From Paraburkholderia sp. BCC1884 (GTDB lineage: Bacteria; Pseudomonadota; Gammaproteobacteria; Burkholderiales; Burkholderiaceae), in NCBI RefSeq assembly GCF_900996225.1, contig NZ_CAAJGL010000063.1:62001-126000 (forward strand): DNA of 64,000 bases. The letters are read 5' to 3'. Position numbers and translations under genes: made by a program. Shown here piece by piece: positions 26,486-35,102 of the stretch (its first letter is position 1; every line of letters starts with the position of its first letter). The notes beneath the pieces are model-generated. The model searched no databases. It worked only from the letters and a program-made list of their open reading frames with translations, and had not been told where the DNA came from.

Positions 26486-28150
26486 CTACGCTGCGGCAAC
26501 CTGCTCGCGCATGCGACGGGCTTCGTCGCGCAGGAACTGCTGGTAATCGTCCAGATCGCCGTCGAAGGGTTCGACGCCGCCCTTGGTGACCAGCCAGAAC
26601 TCATCGCATACCGCGCGCAACAGAGCCCGGTCGTGACTGACCAGCATCACCGTGCCTTCGAATTCGTTGAGCGCCATCGCTAGCGCTTCGCGTGTGGCCA
26701 GGTCGAGGTGGTTGGTCGGTTCGTCGAGCAGGAGCAGGTTGGGACGCTGCCACACGATCATGCACAACACGAGCCGCGCCTTTTCGCCGCCGCTCATCGT
26801 GCTGACCGCCTGATGAACCATGTCGCCACTGAAGTTGAAGGTGCCGAGGAAGGTGCGAAGCGATTGTTCGGTGCTGCTCTGGCCGGGGGCGCGCATCTGC
26901 GGCGGCGTGTCCCTGGCAAGGCGGATCATGTGTTCCATCGGCGTGTCGAGCGGGCGCAGCACGTCGAGCTCCTGCTGGGCGAAGTAGCCGATGTTCAGGC
27001 CCTTGCCTTCGCTGATTTCGCCTGCAATCGGCGCCAGCGAGTGCGCCACCGTCTTCACCAGCGTGGACTTGCCCTGGCCGTTGGCACCGAGAATGCCGAT
27101 GCGCTGCCCGGCCAGCACGGAACGGTTGATGCCCCGCACGATGACCGTGGGCGGCGTGCCCGGCAGTGCGTCGGCCGGCGCGGGGTAGCCGAAGCTCGTG
27201 TCCAGCATCGACAACAGCGGGTTCGGGACGTTGAGGGGCTCCTTGAACTCGAAGTTGAACTCCGCATCGGCAAGCACCGGTGCGATCTTCTCCATGCGTT
27301 CGAGCGCCTTGACCCGGCTCTGCGCCTGTTTCGCCTTCGAGGCCGTGGCCTTGAAACGGTCGATGAATTTCTGCAGGTGGGCGATCTTGTCCACCTGCTT
27401 GGCCATCGCGGCCTGCTGCAACACGAGCTGCTCAGCGCGCATCTCTTCGAACTTGCTGTAGTTGCCGCCATAACGCACGAGCTTGGCGTTGTCGACGTGC
27501 ACCGTCACCTGTGTCACCGCGTCGAGGAATTCGCGGTCGTGACTGATCATCACCAGGGTTCCCTGATAGCGCTTGAGCCACGCTTCCAGCCAGACCAGCG
27601 CGTCGAGGTCGAGGTGATTCGTCGGCTCGTCGAGCAGCAGCAGGTCGGACGGGCACATGAGTGCGCGCGCCAACTGCAATCGCATGCGCCAGCCGCCGGA
27701 GAAACTGTTGACCGGCTGGCTAAGCTGCTCGGCACTGAAGCCAAGTCCCAGGATCAGCGCCTGAGCACGTGCGGGGGCATCGTGTGCCCCGGCGTCGTGC
27801 AGGTTCATGTAGGCGTGCGCCATACGCATGCCGTCGTCGTCGGCCTCGGCGGCGGCTACTTCGGCCAGCGCGGCCAGCAGCACAGTGTCACCCTCGACGA
27901 CGAAGTCGGTCGCGCCCTGCTCGGTCTCCGGCATGTCCTGCGCGACCTGCCCCATCTTCCATGCAGCGGGAATCGAGAATTCGCCGCTATCTTCGTGCAG
28001 CGTGCCGTTGAGAAGGCCGAAGAAGGACGACTTGCCGGCGCCATTGCGGCCGACAAGACCGATTTTTTCGCCAGGGGTGAAGGTGACGGACGCGCCGTCG
28101 AGTACGACATTGACGCCGCGGCGCAGGGTGAGATTACGGACGGAAATCAT
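26486..28150 (-). CDS. ABC-F family ATPase (YheS/Uup type)
   Basis: 554 residues with two ABC domains and no membrane segment. Walker A GRNGAGKSS and GANGQGKST, signatures FSGGWRMRLQLARAL and MSGGEKARLVL, Walker B LLLLDEPTNHLDLDALVWLE and LLLLDEPTNHLDLATREAL, joined by the long Lys/Arg helical linker of ABC-F proteins (KFIDRFKATASKAKQAQSRVKALER). These ATPases bind the ribosomal E site and relieve stalls; resistance roles exist in some branches but nothing here specifies that. It is a solitary gene. Confidence 0.9.
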   Translation of the reverse strand: MISVRNLTLRRGVNVVLDGASVTFTPGEKIGLVGRNGAGKSSFFGLLNGTLHEDSGEFSIPAAWKMGQVAQDMPETEQGATDFVVEGDTVLLAALAEVAAAEADDDGMRMAHAYMNLHDAGAHDAPARAQALILGLGFSAEQLSQPVNSFSGGWRMRLQLARALMCPSDLLLLDEPTNHLDLDALVWLEAWLKRYQGTLVMISHDREFLDAVTQVTVHVDNAKLVRYGGNYSKFEEMRAEQLVLQQAAMAKQVDKIAHLQKFIDRFKATASKAKQAQSRVKALERMEKIAPVLADAEFNFEFKEPLNVPNPLLSMLDTSFGYPAPADALPGTPPTVIVRGINRSVLAGQRIGILGANGQGKSTLVKTVAHSLAPIAGEISEGKGLNIGYFAQQELDVLRPLDTPMEHMIRLARDTPPQMRAPGQSSTEQSLRTFLGTFNFSGDMVHQAVSTMSGGEKARLVLCMIVWQRPNLLLLDEPTNHLDLATREALAMALNEFEGTVMLVSHDRALLRAVCDEFWLVTKGGVEPFDGDLDDYQQFLRDEARRMREQVAAA

Positions 28151-28347
28151 AAGGAGCTACTTCGGAGAGGAGTGGCATGATAGCCGACCGGGCGTCCAGG
28201 GCTGCCTTTTTTCTGGGCAGCCAACACTTTGTGGCACTAACCGGCCACAAAGCGCGGCGAGCCCTGGCGCACCGGCTGCGCCCCGAAACGGATTGCCCGC
28301 GCGGCCTGTCAGCGGCCCTACTCACTCGCCTTGGTGGCGCGCAAGCC

Positions 28348-28698
28348 TCATCCGCGGGCGGCGAAAGTGACCACTATCAGCGCGGAAAAGACTAGCGCCG
28401 GCGCGAGATGCCGGAACGGCTCGCGGTTTCGTAGCAGCGTGAAGAGCACCGCGATCATGATCGTAGCGGCTAGCGTCAGACCGAAAACTCGGGTTTGTTG
28501 TCCAAGAAGAAGTGCCGCACTGAACAGCTCGAGAGCACCACAGAACAAACGCAACCATGGCGGGTAACCCCAGCGTGCGAAGTCGCTCTTCACCGCGCCG
28601 CGTCCTGCGAGGTTGACCACCCCGGCAATAGCGAACAGAACCGCTACGATCGCCGCGAGAATCGATTCGAAAGACGCACTGTTCCACGCCATCGTCAT
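28348..28698 (-). CDS. DoxX family membrane protein
   Basis: 116 residues from the ATG at 28698, whose start overlaps the stop of the upstream epimerase gene in an ATGA, indicating coupled translation. Four hydrophobic helices (SILAAIVAVLFAIAGVVNLAGRG, LRLFCGALELFSAALLLG, FGLTLAATIMIAVLFTLL, LAPALVFSALIVVTFAAR) match the small DoxX/DoxD-like family of inner-membrane proteins linked to redox stress. It probably works with the NAD-dependent epimerase and is controlled by the divergent TetR regulator. Confidence 0.8.
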   Translation of the reverse strand: MTMAWNSASFESILAAIVAVLFAIAGVVNLAGRGAVKSDFARWGYPPWLRLFCGALELFSAALLLGQQTRVFGLTLAATIMIAVLFTLLRNREPFRHLAPALVFSALIVVTFAARG

Positions 28699-29618
28699 GA
28701 TCCGCGGACTTGCTGAAAGTGGTTCTTTACCGAGAGGTCCGCAATCAGGCCGGGGCTCCGAGGTTCCCACGCAAGAGCCCGCCGGGCATGCTGGCCGCTT
28801 ACCGTCTGGTCGAGCGCCAGTGCGTCGGCGAACGGTCCAAGCGATTTGCGAGCATCGTCGAGCGGCCAGAATTCGACGCGATCGGCGTCGACGGCGGCCC
28901 GAATCGCTTCGCCCATTTCCGCAACGGCAACGGCGTCTTCCGCGACCACGTTGAAGGTCTGTCCCGTGACCCGACCGTCCCCGCTTCCCGCCCGCTCAAC
29001 CGCGCTTAGATATGCCGTAGCCAGATCATCGACGTGCACGGCAGGCCAGTGGTTGCGACCATCGCCGACGAGTCTCACATTGCCAGTCTGACGAACCATG
29101 CCGGCAAGCATGCCGAAAACGCCGCCGCCATAGCCGTGCACCATCGCCGGCCTGAGGATCACGGCGGCAATCGAGCGGCTCGCTGCCAGCGCCTGCACAT
29201 GTTGCTCCACGGCGGGTCGCCAGGCGACGAGTGGTGTCGGGTTCAGCGCCGATGCTTCAGTTGCGGATGCCCCCTCCGTATTGCCGTAGACCCAGGTGCC
29301 CGACGTATAGACAAACGCTGCGCCTGGATGCAGATGCGAAAGCATCGCCTCAATGGCGGCCGCGTCGACAGCCGCGGCGGAAGCATCGTTGGTCGATGCC
29401 ATGTGCACCACGCCATCAGCGGCGCCGGCAGCCGCCGCGAAAGACGCTGGCTCACGCAAGTCACCGCCATGCAGCTTCACCCCGAGACCTGCCAGTGCGC
29501 CTGCGGCCGCCGAGCTATCCTGGCGTACCAGCGCCGTTACCTGATGGCCGAGGCTGATTGCCTTGCACGCCACCGCTTGCCCGATAAAGCCCGTACCGCC
29601 TGTGATGAAAAGGTCCAT
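28695..29618 (-). CDS. NAD(P)-dependent epimerase/dehydratase (extended SDR) family protein
   Basis: 307 residues. The N-terminal Rossmann motif GGTGFIGQAVACKAISLGHQV is intact and the SDR region VYTSGTWVYGNT carries the Ser/Thr and Tyr positions, although the canonical YxxxK is not obvious. PAMVHGYGGGVFGMLAGM is typical of the atypical NmrA/epimerase-like group. It is transcribed away from the TetR gene at 29749, and its stop overlaps the doxX start, so the pair forms an operon. Substrate unknown. Confidence 0.8.
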   Translation of the reverse strand: MDLFITGGTGFIGQAVACKAISLGHQVTALVRQDSSAAAGALAGLGVKLHGGDLREPASFAAAAGAADGVVHMASTNDASAAAVDAAAIEAMLSHLHPGAAFVYTSGTWVYGNTEGASATEASALNPTPLVAWRPAVEQHVQALAASRSIAAVILRPAMVHGYGGGVFGMLAGMVRQTGNVRLVGDGRNHWPAVHVDDLATAYLSAVERAGSGDGRVTGQTFNVVAEDAVAVAEMGEAIRAAVDADRVEFWPLDDARKSLGPFADALALDQTVSGQHARRALAWEPRSPGLIADLSVKNHFQQVRGS

Positions 29619-29663
29619 AGCGCTCTCCTCGATGATGGCCTGCGAAGTTGATAAGTCACACGA

Positions 29664-29717
29664 ACGAGACTTGTCGGTCTCGTTTCGTCAAATCTAAACG
29701 AGACTGACCAGTCTTGT
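29664..29717. promoter_or_regulatory. Two 20-bp TetR-type operator copies
   Basis: ACGAGACTTGTCGGTCTCGT (29664-29683) and ACGAGACTGACCAGTCTTGT (29698-29717) are two near-identical palindromes sharing ACGAGACT...GTCTYGT. The centre-to-centre distance is 34 bases. Both lie between the epimerase start (29618) and the TetR start (29749), the usual place for autoregulation plus control of the divergent operon. Confidence 0.7.
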
Positions 29718-29748
29718 CAACTACTCGGTGATCTGTTATTTATCTGAA

Positions 29749-30354
29749 ATGAACACGACTTCTCTCCCCGACCTGAGCCCGCTGCAACGCCGTAAGCGGA
29801 CCGCCATCCTCGACGGCGCGAAAACCGTTTTTCTAAGCCAGGGTTTCGGCCTGGCAACGATGGACGATGTCGCCGCGGCTGCGGGTGTCGGCAAACAGAC
29901 GGTCTACCGTCACTTCAAGTCCAAAGAGGCGCTCTTCGTGGGTCTGGTGAGTTCGATGTGCGCTCAGGTGGGCGGACTTCTTGCCGGCGCTCAGGACAAG
30001 CAATCGGATGGATTGCCTGAAGTCGAGTTGCGCGAGCTGGGATGGGTGTTGGCACCCATCCTTATCGCGCCGGATTATCTGCGGCTTTACCGGACGATCG
30101 TTGCTGAGGCCGAACGTCTTCCGGAACTCGGTCAGGTGTTTTACGAAAATGGGGCAAAGGTCGTGCGCGCCTTCGCCGCAAAAATTCTGCAAAAGAAATT
30201 TGACCAATCGACGGCTGCGTTGCGAGCGGCGACATTCGTCCAGTTGGTGCTCGGCGACGCGTATCTGGAACTGTCGATTGGCTATGCGGTGCCGGATGTC
30301 GAAGCGCGCTTTGCGTTGCAGATTGAGGAGGCGGTGGCGGCGGCGCTTCGTTGA
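29749..30354 (+). CDS. TetR/AcrR-family transcriptional regulator
   Basis: 201 residues from the ATG at 29749 (MNTTSLPDLSPLQRRKR); a GTG at 29728 in frame is less likely. The N-terminal helix-turn-helix AILDGAKTVFLSQGFGLATMDDVAAAAGVGKQTVYRHFKSKEALF is textbook TetR, followed by a helical ligand domain of the AcrR C-terminal type (GWVLAPILIAPDYLRLYRTIVAEAERLPELGQVFYENG). It is divergent from an epimerase-doxX operon, and two matching palindromes lie between them. The inducer is not predictable. Confidence 0.87.
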   Translation: MNTTSLPDLSPLQRRKRTAILDGAKTVFLSQGFGLATMDDVAAAAGVGKQTVYRHFKSKEALFVGLVSSMCAQVGGLLAGAQDKQSDGLPEVELRELGWVLAPILIAPDYLRLYRTIVAEAERLPELGQVFYENGAKVVRAFAAKILQKKFDQSTAALRAATFVQLVLGDAYLELSIGYAVPDVEARFALQIEEAVAAALR

Positions 30355-30379
30355 GGAGCGCTACATAGGAGGTCCTTAT

Positions 30380-30405
30380 AAAAAGAGCCGGACATATAGT
30401 CCGGC
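30380..30405 (-). terminator. Rho-independent terminator for the minus-strand unit ending at 30512
   Basis: GCCGGAC (30387-30393) and GTCCGGC (30399-30405) form a perfect 7-bp stem with a 5-base loop. Read on the minus strand it is followed by TCTTTTTAT, the U-tract. It lies about 107 bases past the stop of the gene at 30512. Confidence 0.65.
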
Positions 30406-30511
30406 GCAAGACAAGCCTATCGACTTTTTTTGAAGCGGTTTACAGCTCAATTCTCTGGTGCTGTCCGGGCACCGCAGACACACAGGTCATTGTCGCGCTA
30501 ACCGCGCAGGG

Positions 30512-31090
30512 TCATATCTCCAGACCCTCTTCCGCATCGACCAGTTCGGCGATGTCGTGTACGTCCACCGTGCAGCCGAGCTTGTTTTTTACGCCATGTC
30601 CCCACGCCTGCACATGCGCGCCGGGGCTCAGGTAGGCGATCAGTTCGGCGGCCGCGTGCGGCGGCATACGCAACGACGTGCCGTCCTCCAGCAGTGCGCC
30701 GCGCAATTCGCCCTTCGGCCCGTAAAGCGCCATCACCACTTCGCCTTGCACCTCCATCGGCGCGCCACCGTGGTGTCCATGCTCATGCTTCGCGTCATGT
30801 CCATGATGATGCGGTCCTTCATCGGCGATCTCGACACCTTGCTTCGTGGTCAGCGCGACCGCTGCGATCATCGTGACGTCGCGTGGCTTCACACCGCGCA
30901 CGCGCACGGTGTCGCCTGCCGTCACGTTGCGGGTCACCGACTTGCCCAGATGCGGAGGGAAATGGACTTGCTGCTGCGTGCCGTCGGCGTGTTCGAGAAT
31001 GAAACCGTCGGCTTCGCCGTGCGAATTCAACAGGAAAAGCACGACCTTGCCGCGCGTTTCGAGTAGGCAAGCGGGATCGATCCAATGCAT
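30512..31090 (-). CDS. Hypothetical protein with two small beta-domains and a His-rich linker
   Basis: 192 residues, no signal peptide. Two similar halves are visible: KVVLFLLNSHGEADGFILEHADGTQQQVHFPPHLG... (about 15-85) and GEVVMALYGPKGELRGALLEDGTSLRMPPHAAAEL... (about 113-190). Each has the order strand, G-x-x-x-G-x-x-L-x-D-G-T, PPH, then pG-x-V-x-x-x-G. They are joined by a histidine-rich linker (HHHGHDAKHEHGHHGG) that could bind metal. The same domain pattern occurs in the lipoprotein-like gene 20 bases upstream, so these are paralogous units, probably OB-fold-like. No known function recognised. Likely under the sigma-54 promoter at 31987. Confidence 0.6.
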   Translation of the reverse strand: MHWIDPACLLETRGKVVLFLLNSHGEADGFILEHADGTQQQVHFPPHLGKSVTRNVTAGDTVRVRGVKPRDVTMIAAVALTTKQGVEIADEGPHHHGHDAKHEHGHHGGAPMEVQGEVVMALYGPKGELRGALLEDGTSLRMPPHAAAELIAYLSPGAHVQAWGHGVKNKLGCTVDVHDIAELVDAEEGLEI

Positions 31091-31110
31091 GTTGTCACTC
31101 CTTTTCGGGT

Positions 31111-31947
31111 TTATCGAGGCAATTTGTCGTAGAGAACGGTGAGTTTGCCGGGCGTGCCGAAGGCAGTCGCCTGGAACGATTCGCCATACCGATTGCGCGT
31201 ACCGTAGCCTTGCGCGGCGATCGTCACGCCCGGTTGCAGCAGATCCGCAAACTGCATGGCGGCAGGCGGCGTGAGTTTGATGACAGTGCCGTCGTTCAGA
31301 AGGACGCCATCGGGTTCGCCGCGCGGCGCGCTGGTGACGCGGAGCACTCGTCCTGCCGCGTTTAGCTTCACCAGTCCGATGCCTGCCAACGATCTCGGTA
31401 AGCGCTGCGCGTCGTCCGGTGGCGGCTGATCGGCAATACTGCGACCGTTTCTGGTATCGACGATCTGGCTCGCTTGCAGCGCGCCGCCCGGTTGCGCGAA
31501 GCCGCTCGCGGTGACCTTATCGCCCGCCGAAATCGAACCTGTTACCTGGGCGCCGACATGCGGCGGAAAGCGCACCAGCGTGTTACCGGCGAGCAGCATG
31601 CCGTCGACATCGCCTTCCGGATTGATCAGAAAGCGCTGCACGACGCCGCTCACATTCGCTGGTGCGCCGGCACCCGGCGCGGGTGGCGCAGGTGGTGCGA
31701 CGCCATTCGGCGGGGGCGCAGGCGCAACGCCCTGCGGCGGTGGGGCCGGCGACAAGGCACCATTGGGCGGAGGTGGCGGCGCCATGCCGGGCGGCGCCGG
31801 TGGTACAGGCACGCCGGCGCTCGGTGGAGGCGGCGGCATCGGAGCGGCATTTTGCGGTGGAGGCGCAGGCTGTGCGGCGCAAGCCGCGGCGCCCGCGATT
31901 ACCACGACCGCAGTCACTGCGCGCGCGATCGGATTGAAAAGTTTCAC
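31111..31947 (-). CDS. Hypothetical exported protein, Pro-rich, with two small beta-domains
   Basis: 278 residues, GTG start at 31947 with a GAGGAG ribosome site 7 bases upstream. An N-terminal export signal (AVTAVVVIAGAAACAAQ, possible lipoprotein though AAAC is a weak lipobox) is followed by about 65 residues of Pro/Ala/Gly repeats such as APPPQNAAPMPPPPP. After these come two domains like those in the downstream gene: VSGVVQRFLINPEGDVDGMLLAGNTLVRFPPHVG and GRVLRVTSAPRGEPDGVLLNDGTVIKLTPPAAM. The Pro-rich stretch could span the cell wall. Preceded by a strong sigma-54 promoter match and two enhancer-like palindromes. Confidence 0.65.
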   Translation of the reverse strand: MKLFNPIARAVTAVVVIAGAAACAAQPAPPPQNAAPMPPPPPSAGVPVPPAPPGMAPPPPPNGALSPAPPPQGVAPAPPPNGVAPPAPPAPGAGAPANVSGVVQRFLINPEGDVDGMLLAGNTLVRFPPHVGAQVTGSISAGDKVTASGFAQPGGALQASQIVDTRNGRSIADQPPPDDAQRLPRSLAGIGLVKLNAAGRVLRVTSAPRGEPDGVLLNDGTVIKLTPPAAMQFADLLQPGVTIAAQGYGTRNRYGESFQATAFGTPGKLTVLYDKLPR

Positions 31948-31951
31948 TGTC

Positions 31952-31985
31952 AGACTCCTCGGGCTGCAATGTCGTGCAGGAGTCT
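31952..31985. promoter_or_regulatory. 8-bp inverted repeat between the sigma-54 promoter and the gene start
   Basis: AGACTCCT (31952-31959) and AGGAGTCT (31978-31985) are perfect inverted copies 18 bases apart, lying between the predicted sigma-54 promoter and the GTG at 31947. The arm near the gene overlaps the ribosome-binding GGAG, so an mRNA hairpin could mask initiation. Confidence 0.35.
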
Positions 31986-31986
31986 T

Positions 31987-32002
31987 TGCAATCGCTATGC
32001 CA
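31987..32002 (-). promoter_or_regulatory. Sigma-54 (RpoN) promoter of the exported-protein gene
   Basis: On the minus strand the sequence TGGCATAGCGATTGCA matches the RpoN consensus TGGCACG-N4-TTGCW with exact GG-N10-GC spacing. Transcription would start near 31976, leaving a leader of about 30 bases before the GTG at 31947. Two palindromes 70-110 bases upstream fit activator (enhancer) sites. Confidence 0.7.
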
Positions 32003-32054
32003 CCGCGGTATGCCTTGCTGGATGAGGCTTGTCGGCTGAAACGCAGGGACTGGC

Positions 32055-32093
32055 TGTCGACCCGCTGGACAAGTGGTGTCAGTTAGCTGGACA
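32055..32093. promoter_or_regulatory. Tandem enhancer-like palindromes TGTC-N9-GACA
   Basis: TGTC-GACCCGCTG-GACA (32055-32071) and TGTC-AGTTAGCTG-GACA (32077-32093, arms extend to TGGTGTC/GACACCA) lie 22 bases centre to centre, two helical turns. They sit upstream of the sigma-54 promoter at 31987, the expected place for cooperative binding of the NtrC-type regulator encoded next door. A third copy precedes the sensor kinase gene. Confidence 0.65.
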
Positions 32094-32117
32094 CCATGGC
32101 GGGCGATCGAAGCATGC

Positions 32118-33485
32118 CTAACCGATTTTGTACGCGGCCATCTTCGTATAAAGCGATTGACGGCTGATACCGAGCCGGCGTGCGGCTTCGGCGCGATTGC
32201 CCGCGGTCTGCTGAAGCGCGCGTTCGATGGCGTCGCGCTCCAGCCGCTCAATCGCTTGCGGCAGCGGCAGGTCAAGCAGCGCGCTTGAAATCTCTCTAGC
32301 CAACTCGCGCGGCGCGCTTAGAAAAGCCAGGTCGTCGTCGGTCACAAGCGGGCCGCGCGCGAGCGCCGCGACGCGCTCCATCGCATTCTTCAACTCGCGC
32401 ACGTTGCCCGGCCACGCATGGGCGAGCAGACGCCGCTCTGCCTCGCTGCTCAGGCTCCGCGCCGGGCCGCCGAGCATCGCCGCGGCCCCGAGAAAGTGCG
32501 AGGCAAGCGACAGGATATCCTCAGGGCGCTTGCGAAGCGGCGGCAGATGAATCGGAATCACGTTAAGCCGATAGAACAGGTCTTCGCGAAACGTGCGCGC
32601 GGCCACTTCCGCCACGAGATCGCGGTGTGTCGCAACAACGATTCTCACGTCGATGGCTATATTCGCATTGCTGCCGACTGGCGTCAGCGTGCGCTCCTGA
32701 ATCACGCGCAGCAGTTTGGCCTGCATAGGCAGCGGCAGATCGCCAATTTCGTCGAGGAACAGCGTGCCGCCATTCGCCTCGACGATGCGCCCGGCCCGAT
32801 GCGCCACCGCGCCGGTGAACGCGCCTTTCGCGTGGCCGAATAATTCGCTTTCCATCAGCTCCGCAGGAATCGCCGCGCAATTGATCGCTACGAACGGGGC
32901 GTGCCGACGCCCGGACGCATCGTGCAACACCCGGGCGGCGACCTCCTTGCCGGTACCGGTTTCGCCTGTAACCAGCACGGTCGAATCGGTGGCGGCGGCG
33001 CGGCCAATCTGCTTCTGCGCGTCACGCAACGCCTCGCTATTGCCGAGCAGGCGCGGCGTCTCGGCATCCGCGACTGACTCGTTCGAAGTCGACGATTCCG
33101 CGCTTGATGCGGCGCCGTTCGACGCGTCGATTTTCGTGAGCAACGTCGCAATTGCAGCGCGTCCGACTGGCTTCGTCAGATGCTCGAAAGCGCCGAGCCG
33201 CATGGCGTGGATAGTGTTCTCGCTGGTGGCGAAGGCGGTCAGTACGACCACCGGCAGCGCCTGGCGCGCAGGCAACGCGCGCACGCGCTCGAGCACGTCG
33301 ATGCCGCTCATGTCCGGCATCCTGAAGTCGAGAAACATGCAGTCGAACCGCGCGGTGCCTGCCAGCAGGGTCAGCGCATCGTGACCGCTGCGCGCTTCGG
33401 TGGTGTCGTGCCCCAGGTCGCCCAGCGTTTCCGCGAGGCTCTCGCGAAACGCATCGTCGTCGTCGACAATCAGGATGTGCGCCAT
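32118..33485 (-). CDS. NtrC-family sigma-54-dependent response regulator
   Basis: 455 residues in three domains. Receiver: [16 protein letters not shown] with phospho-acceptor Asp53 in [15 protein letters not shown]+ domain: Walker [15 protein letters not shown] loop that touches sigma-54, Walker B ([13 protein letters not shown]) and the R-finger region. C-terminus: Fis-type helix-turn-helix ([30 protein letters not shown]). It overlaps the sensor kinase gene by 16 bases, so the two are co-translated. The nearby sigma-54 promoters and TGTC-N9-GACA sites suggest it drives the two-gene unit downstream and its own operon. Confidence 0.92.
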   Translation of the reverse strand: MAHILIVDDDDAFRESLAETLGDLGHDTTEARSGHDALTLLAGTARFDCMFLDFRMPDMSGIDVLERVRALPARQALPVVVLTAFATSENTIHAMRLGAFEHLTKPVGRAAIATLLTKIDASNGAASSAESSTSNESVADAETPRLLGNSEALRDAQKQIGRAAATDSTVLVTGETGTGKEVAARVLHDASGRRHAPFVAINCAAIPAELMESELFGHAKGAFTGAVAHRAGRIVEANGGTLFLDEIGDLPLPMQAKLLRVIQERTLTPVGSNANIAIDVRIVVATHRDLVAEVAARTFREDLFYRLNVIPIHLPPLRKRPEDILSLASHFLGAAAMLGGPARSLSSEAERRLLAHAWPGNVRELKNAMERVAALARGPLVTDDDLAFLSAPRELAREISSALLDLPLPQAIERLERDAIERALQQTAGNRAEAARRLGISRQSLYTKMAAYKIG

Positions 33486-35032
33486 GGGATCTCGATCACA
33501 AAACAGGCTCCGCGCTCACGCGCTTCGTAAAAGGCGCTGCCGCCATGCGCAGCAGCGATTTCCCGGACCACCGCGAGGCCGAGCCCAGAGCCGCCGGCGT
33601 GGCCCGTCACGAACGGTTCGAAGACCCGTTCACGCTCGGCGGGCGGCACGCCCGGGCCATCGTCGACGACTTCGATCCGGAGTGTCCTGCTTGCGTCACT
33701 TGCACGCAGCATCACATGACCGTCAGACAGCGTGTGACGCAGCGCATTGATGATCAGATTGTCGATCGCCCGCGCGAGCTGGTCCGGGTCGAACGAGGCC
33801 AGGTCGGGCAGCCGGTCGGCAATGTCGAGTGTGAGTTCGATGCCGGCATGTGCCGCTGCATCGTGATGCCATTCAATGCGTTCAGCCAGCCAGCGGCGCA
33901 GTTCGATCGGAGCGACGTCAATCCGCATTGGCTGTGTCAGTGCGAGAAGGCCCGAAAGTTGGCGCTCGACCCGCTGGATCTGTTCGAGGATCACGGCCAA
34001 GGCCCGCTGTTTGCGATCCACGTCGCCGTTCAGCGCGTTTTCCGCTTTGAGCCGCATAGCGCCAATCGGATTTCGGATTTCGTGCGCCATCTGCGCAGAG
34101 AAACGACCAATGGCGGCCAGGCGCTCCGCCGCCGACAGTTGTACGTGTAGTTCGCCAGCCTCCTGCTGCAGCGATGTCGCGCGTGTACCGTATGCGTTGA
34201 ACGCGAGGACGATCTTGTCGAGGTCCGGTTCGCCGGTCGGCGCGATCGGTACGAACGGATCAGTGGGCTGACTGAGGCTTGCCTCGACGCGCGCGAGATT
34301 GGCGCGCCAGCGTCGCAGCAGGATGCCAAGCACGATGGCAATGCCGACGATTACTGCCAGCAGCACCGCAAGCCCAGTGACGAGCGCCTTGCCCGACGGT
34401 CCGAATGGTGGGTGCACGCGGGACAGCGTCCAGGCGAACAACCCCTCGCGTCGGGCCACCGGACAGGCGGTGACGATCACGGCATCCTGCTGACCCTCGA
34501 CGAACTGCGATGTCGCCGCGCGGCTGGCTACAGCGGCACGCAGCGTGCGCAGAATCAGCGGTGTTTCCGCGTCCGGGATGTCGCGCTTGATGCCGCTGCC
34601 CTGATAGGTCGGAAAGGCGTACGCATCGAAGCTGCCGCGCGGACCGCCCTCCGCCGGGCGCCAGAAGCCGCCTTCGACGCCGTCCATTTGCGCGAGCACG
34701 ATATCGAGGATCGCGTGCATCAGGTCGGTGTTCGGCGCGCCAGACGGCGGCGGATGCGCTGCCATTCCGGTCGACGGATTGGAAGGAACACTGGCGGAAC
34801 CCGGCACGAATGGTTTTGAGTCGGGCGCGCGGTCGATCGACAGGTCATAGCGCGAGCCAATCGTCTCGCAGCCCGCAAGTCCTTGCTGTCTCGCAAGTCC
34901 GATCTGCCGTCCAAGATTGGCTTGAGCCATGAACCAGACGAGGCCAATCAGTGCCGCGCACATGACCGCGACCATTAGCCAGAAGACGACGAGCTGGCTG
35001 GCGAACGAGAGGCGGCGAGGGGCTACGGTCAT
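33470..35032 (-). CDS. Membrane sensor histidine kinase partner of the NtrC-type regulator
   Basis: 520 residues from the ATG at 35032; the frame is open to 35170, but the predicted sigma-54 start site near 35053 leaves 35032 as the first usable ATG. Two membrane helices (about 12-36 and 216-240) flank a periplasmic sensor of about 180 residues. Then come a HAMP-like linker, the H-box MAHEIRNPIGAMRLKAENAL with His317, and the ATPase domain (NLIINALRHTL N-box, DDGPGVP G1 and GGSGLGLAVV G2). It would phosphorylate the regulator encoded immediately downstream. Signal unknown. Confidence 0.87.
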   Translation of the reverse strand: MTVAPRRLSFASQLVVFWLMVAVMCAALIGLVWFMAQANLGRQIGLARQQGLAGCETIGSRYDLSIDRAPDSKPFVPGSASVPSNPSTGMAAHPPPSGAPNTDLMHAILDIVLAQMDGVEGGFWRPAEGGPRGSFDAYAFPTYQGSGIKRDIPDAETPLILRTLRAAVASRAATSQFVEGQQDAVIVTACPVARREGLFAWTLSRVHPPFGPSGKALVTGLAVLLAVIVGIAIVLGILLRRWRANLARVEASLSQPTDPFVPIAPTGEPDLDKIVLAFNAYGTRATSLQQEAGELHVQLSAAERLAAIGRFSAQMAHEIRNPIGAMRLKAENALNGDVDRKQRALAVILEQIQRVERQLSGLLALTQPMRIDVAPIELRRWLAERIEWHHDAAAHAGIELTLDIADRLPDLASFDPDQLARAIDNLIINALRHTLSDGHVMLRASDASRTLRIEVVDDGPGVPPAERERVFEPFVTGHAGGSGLGLAVVREIAAAHGGSAFYEARERGACFVIEIPWRTS

Positions 35033-35064
35033 GAATAGGCCGGGAGGGGTAGAGCTAGAGCTTA

Positions 35065-35079
35065 GCAAAATCCCGGCCC
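35065..35079 (-). promoter_or_regulatory. Candidate sigma-54 promoter of the sensor kinase operon
   Basis: Minus-strand GGGCCGGGATTTTGC keeps the GG-N10-GC spacing of RpoN promoters and the TTTGC -12 element, with a weaker -24 box. It would start transcription near 35053, about 20 bases before the kinase ATG. A TGTC-N9-GACA palindrome lies about 60 bases upstream. Confidence 0.5.
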
Positions 35080-35102
35080 GAGGCTGGTGTGGTTGGCCCG
35101 CC

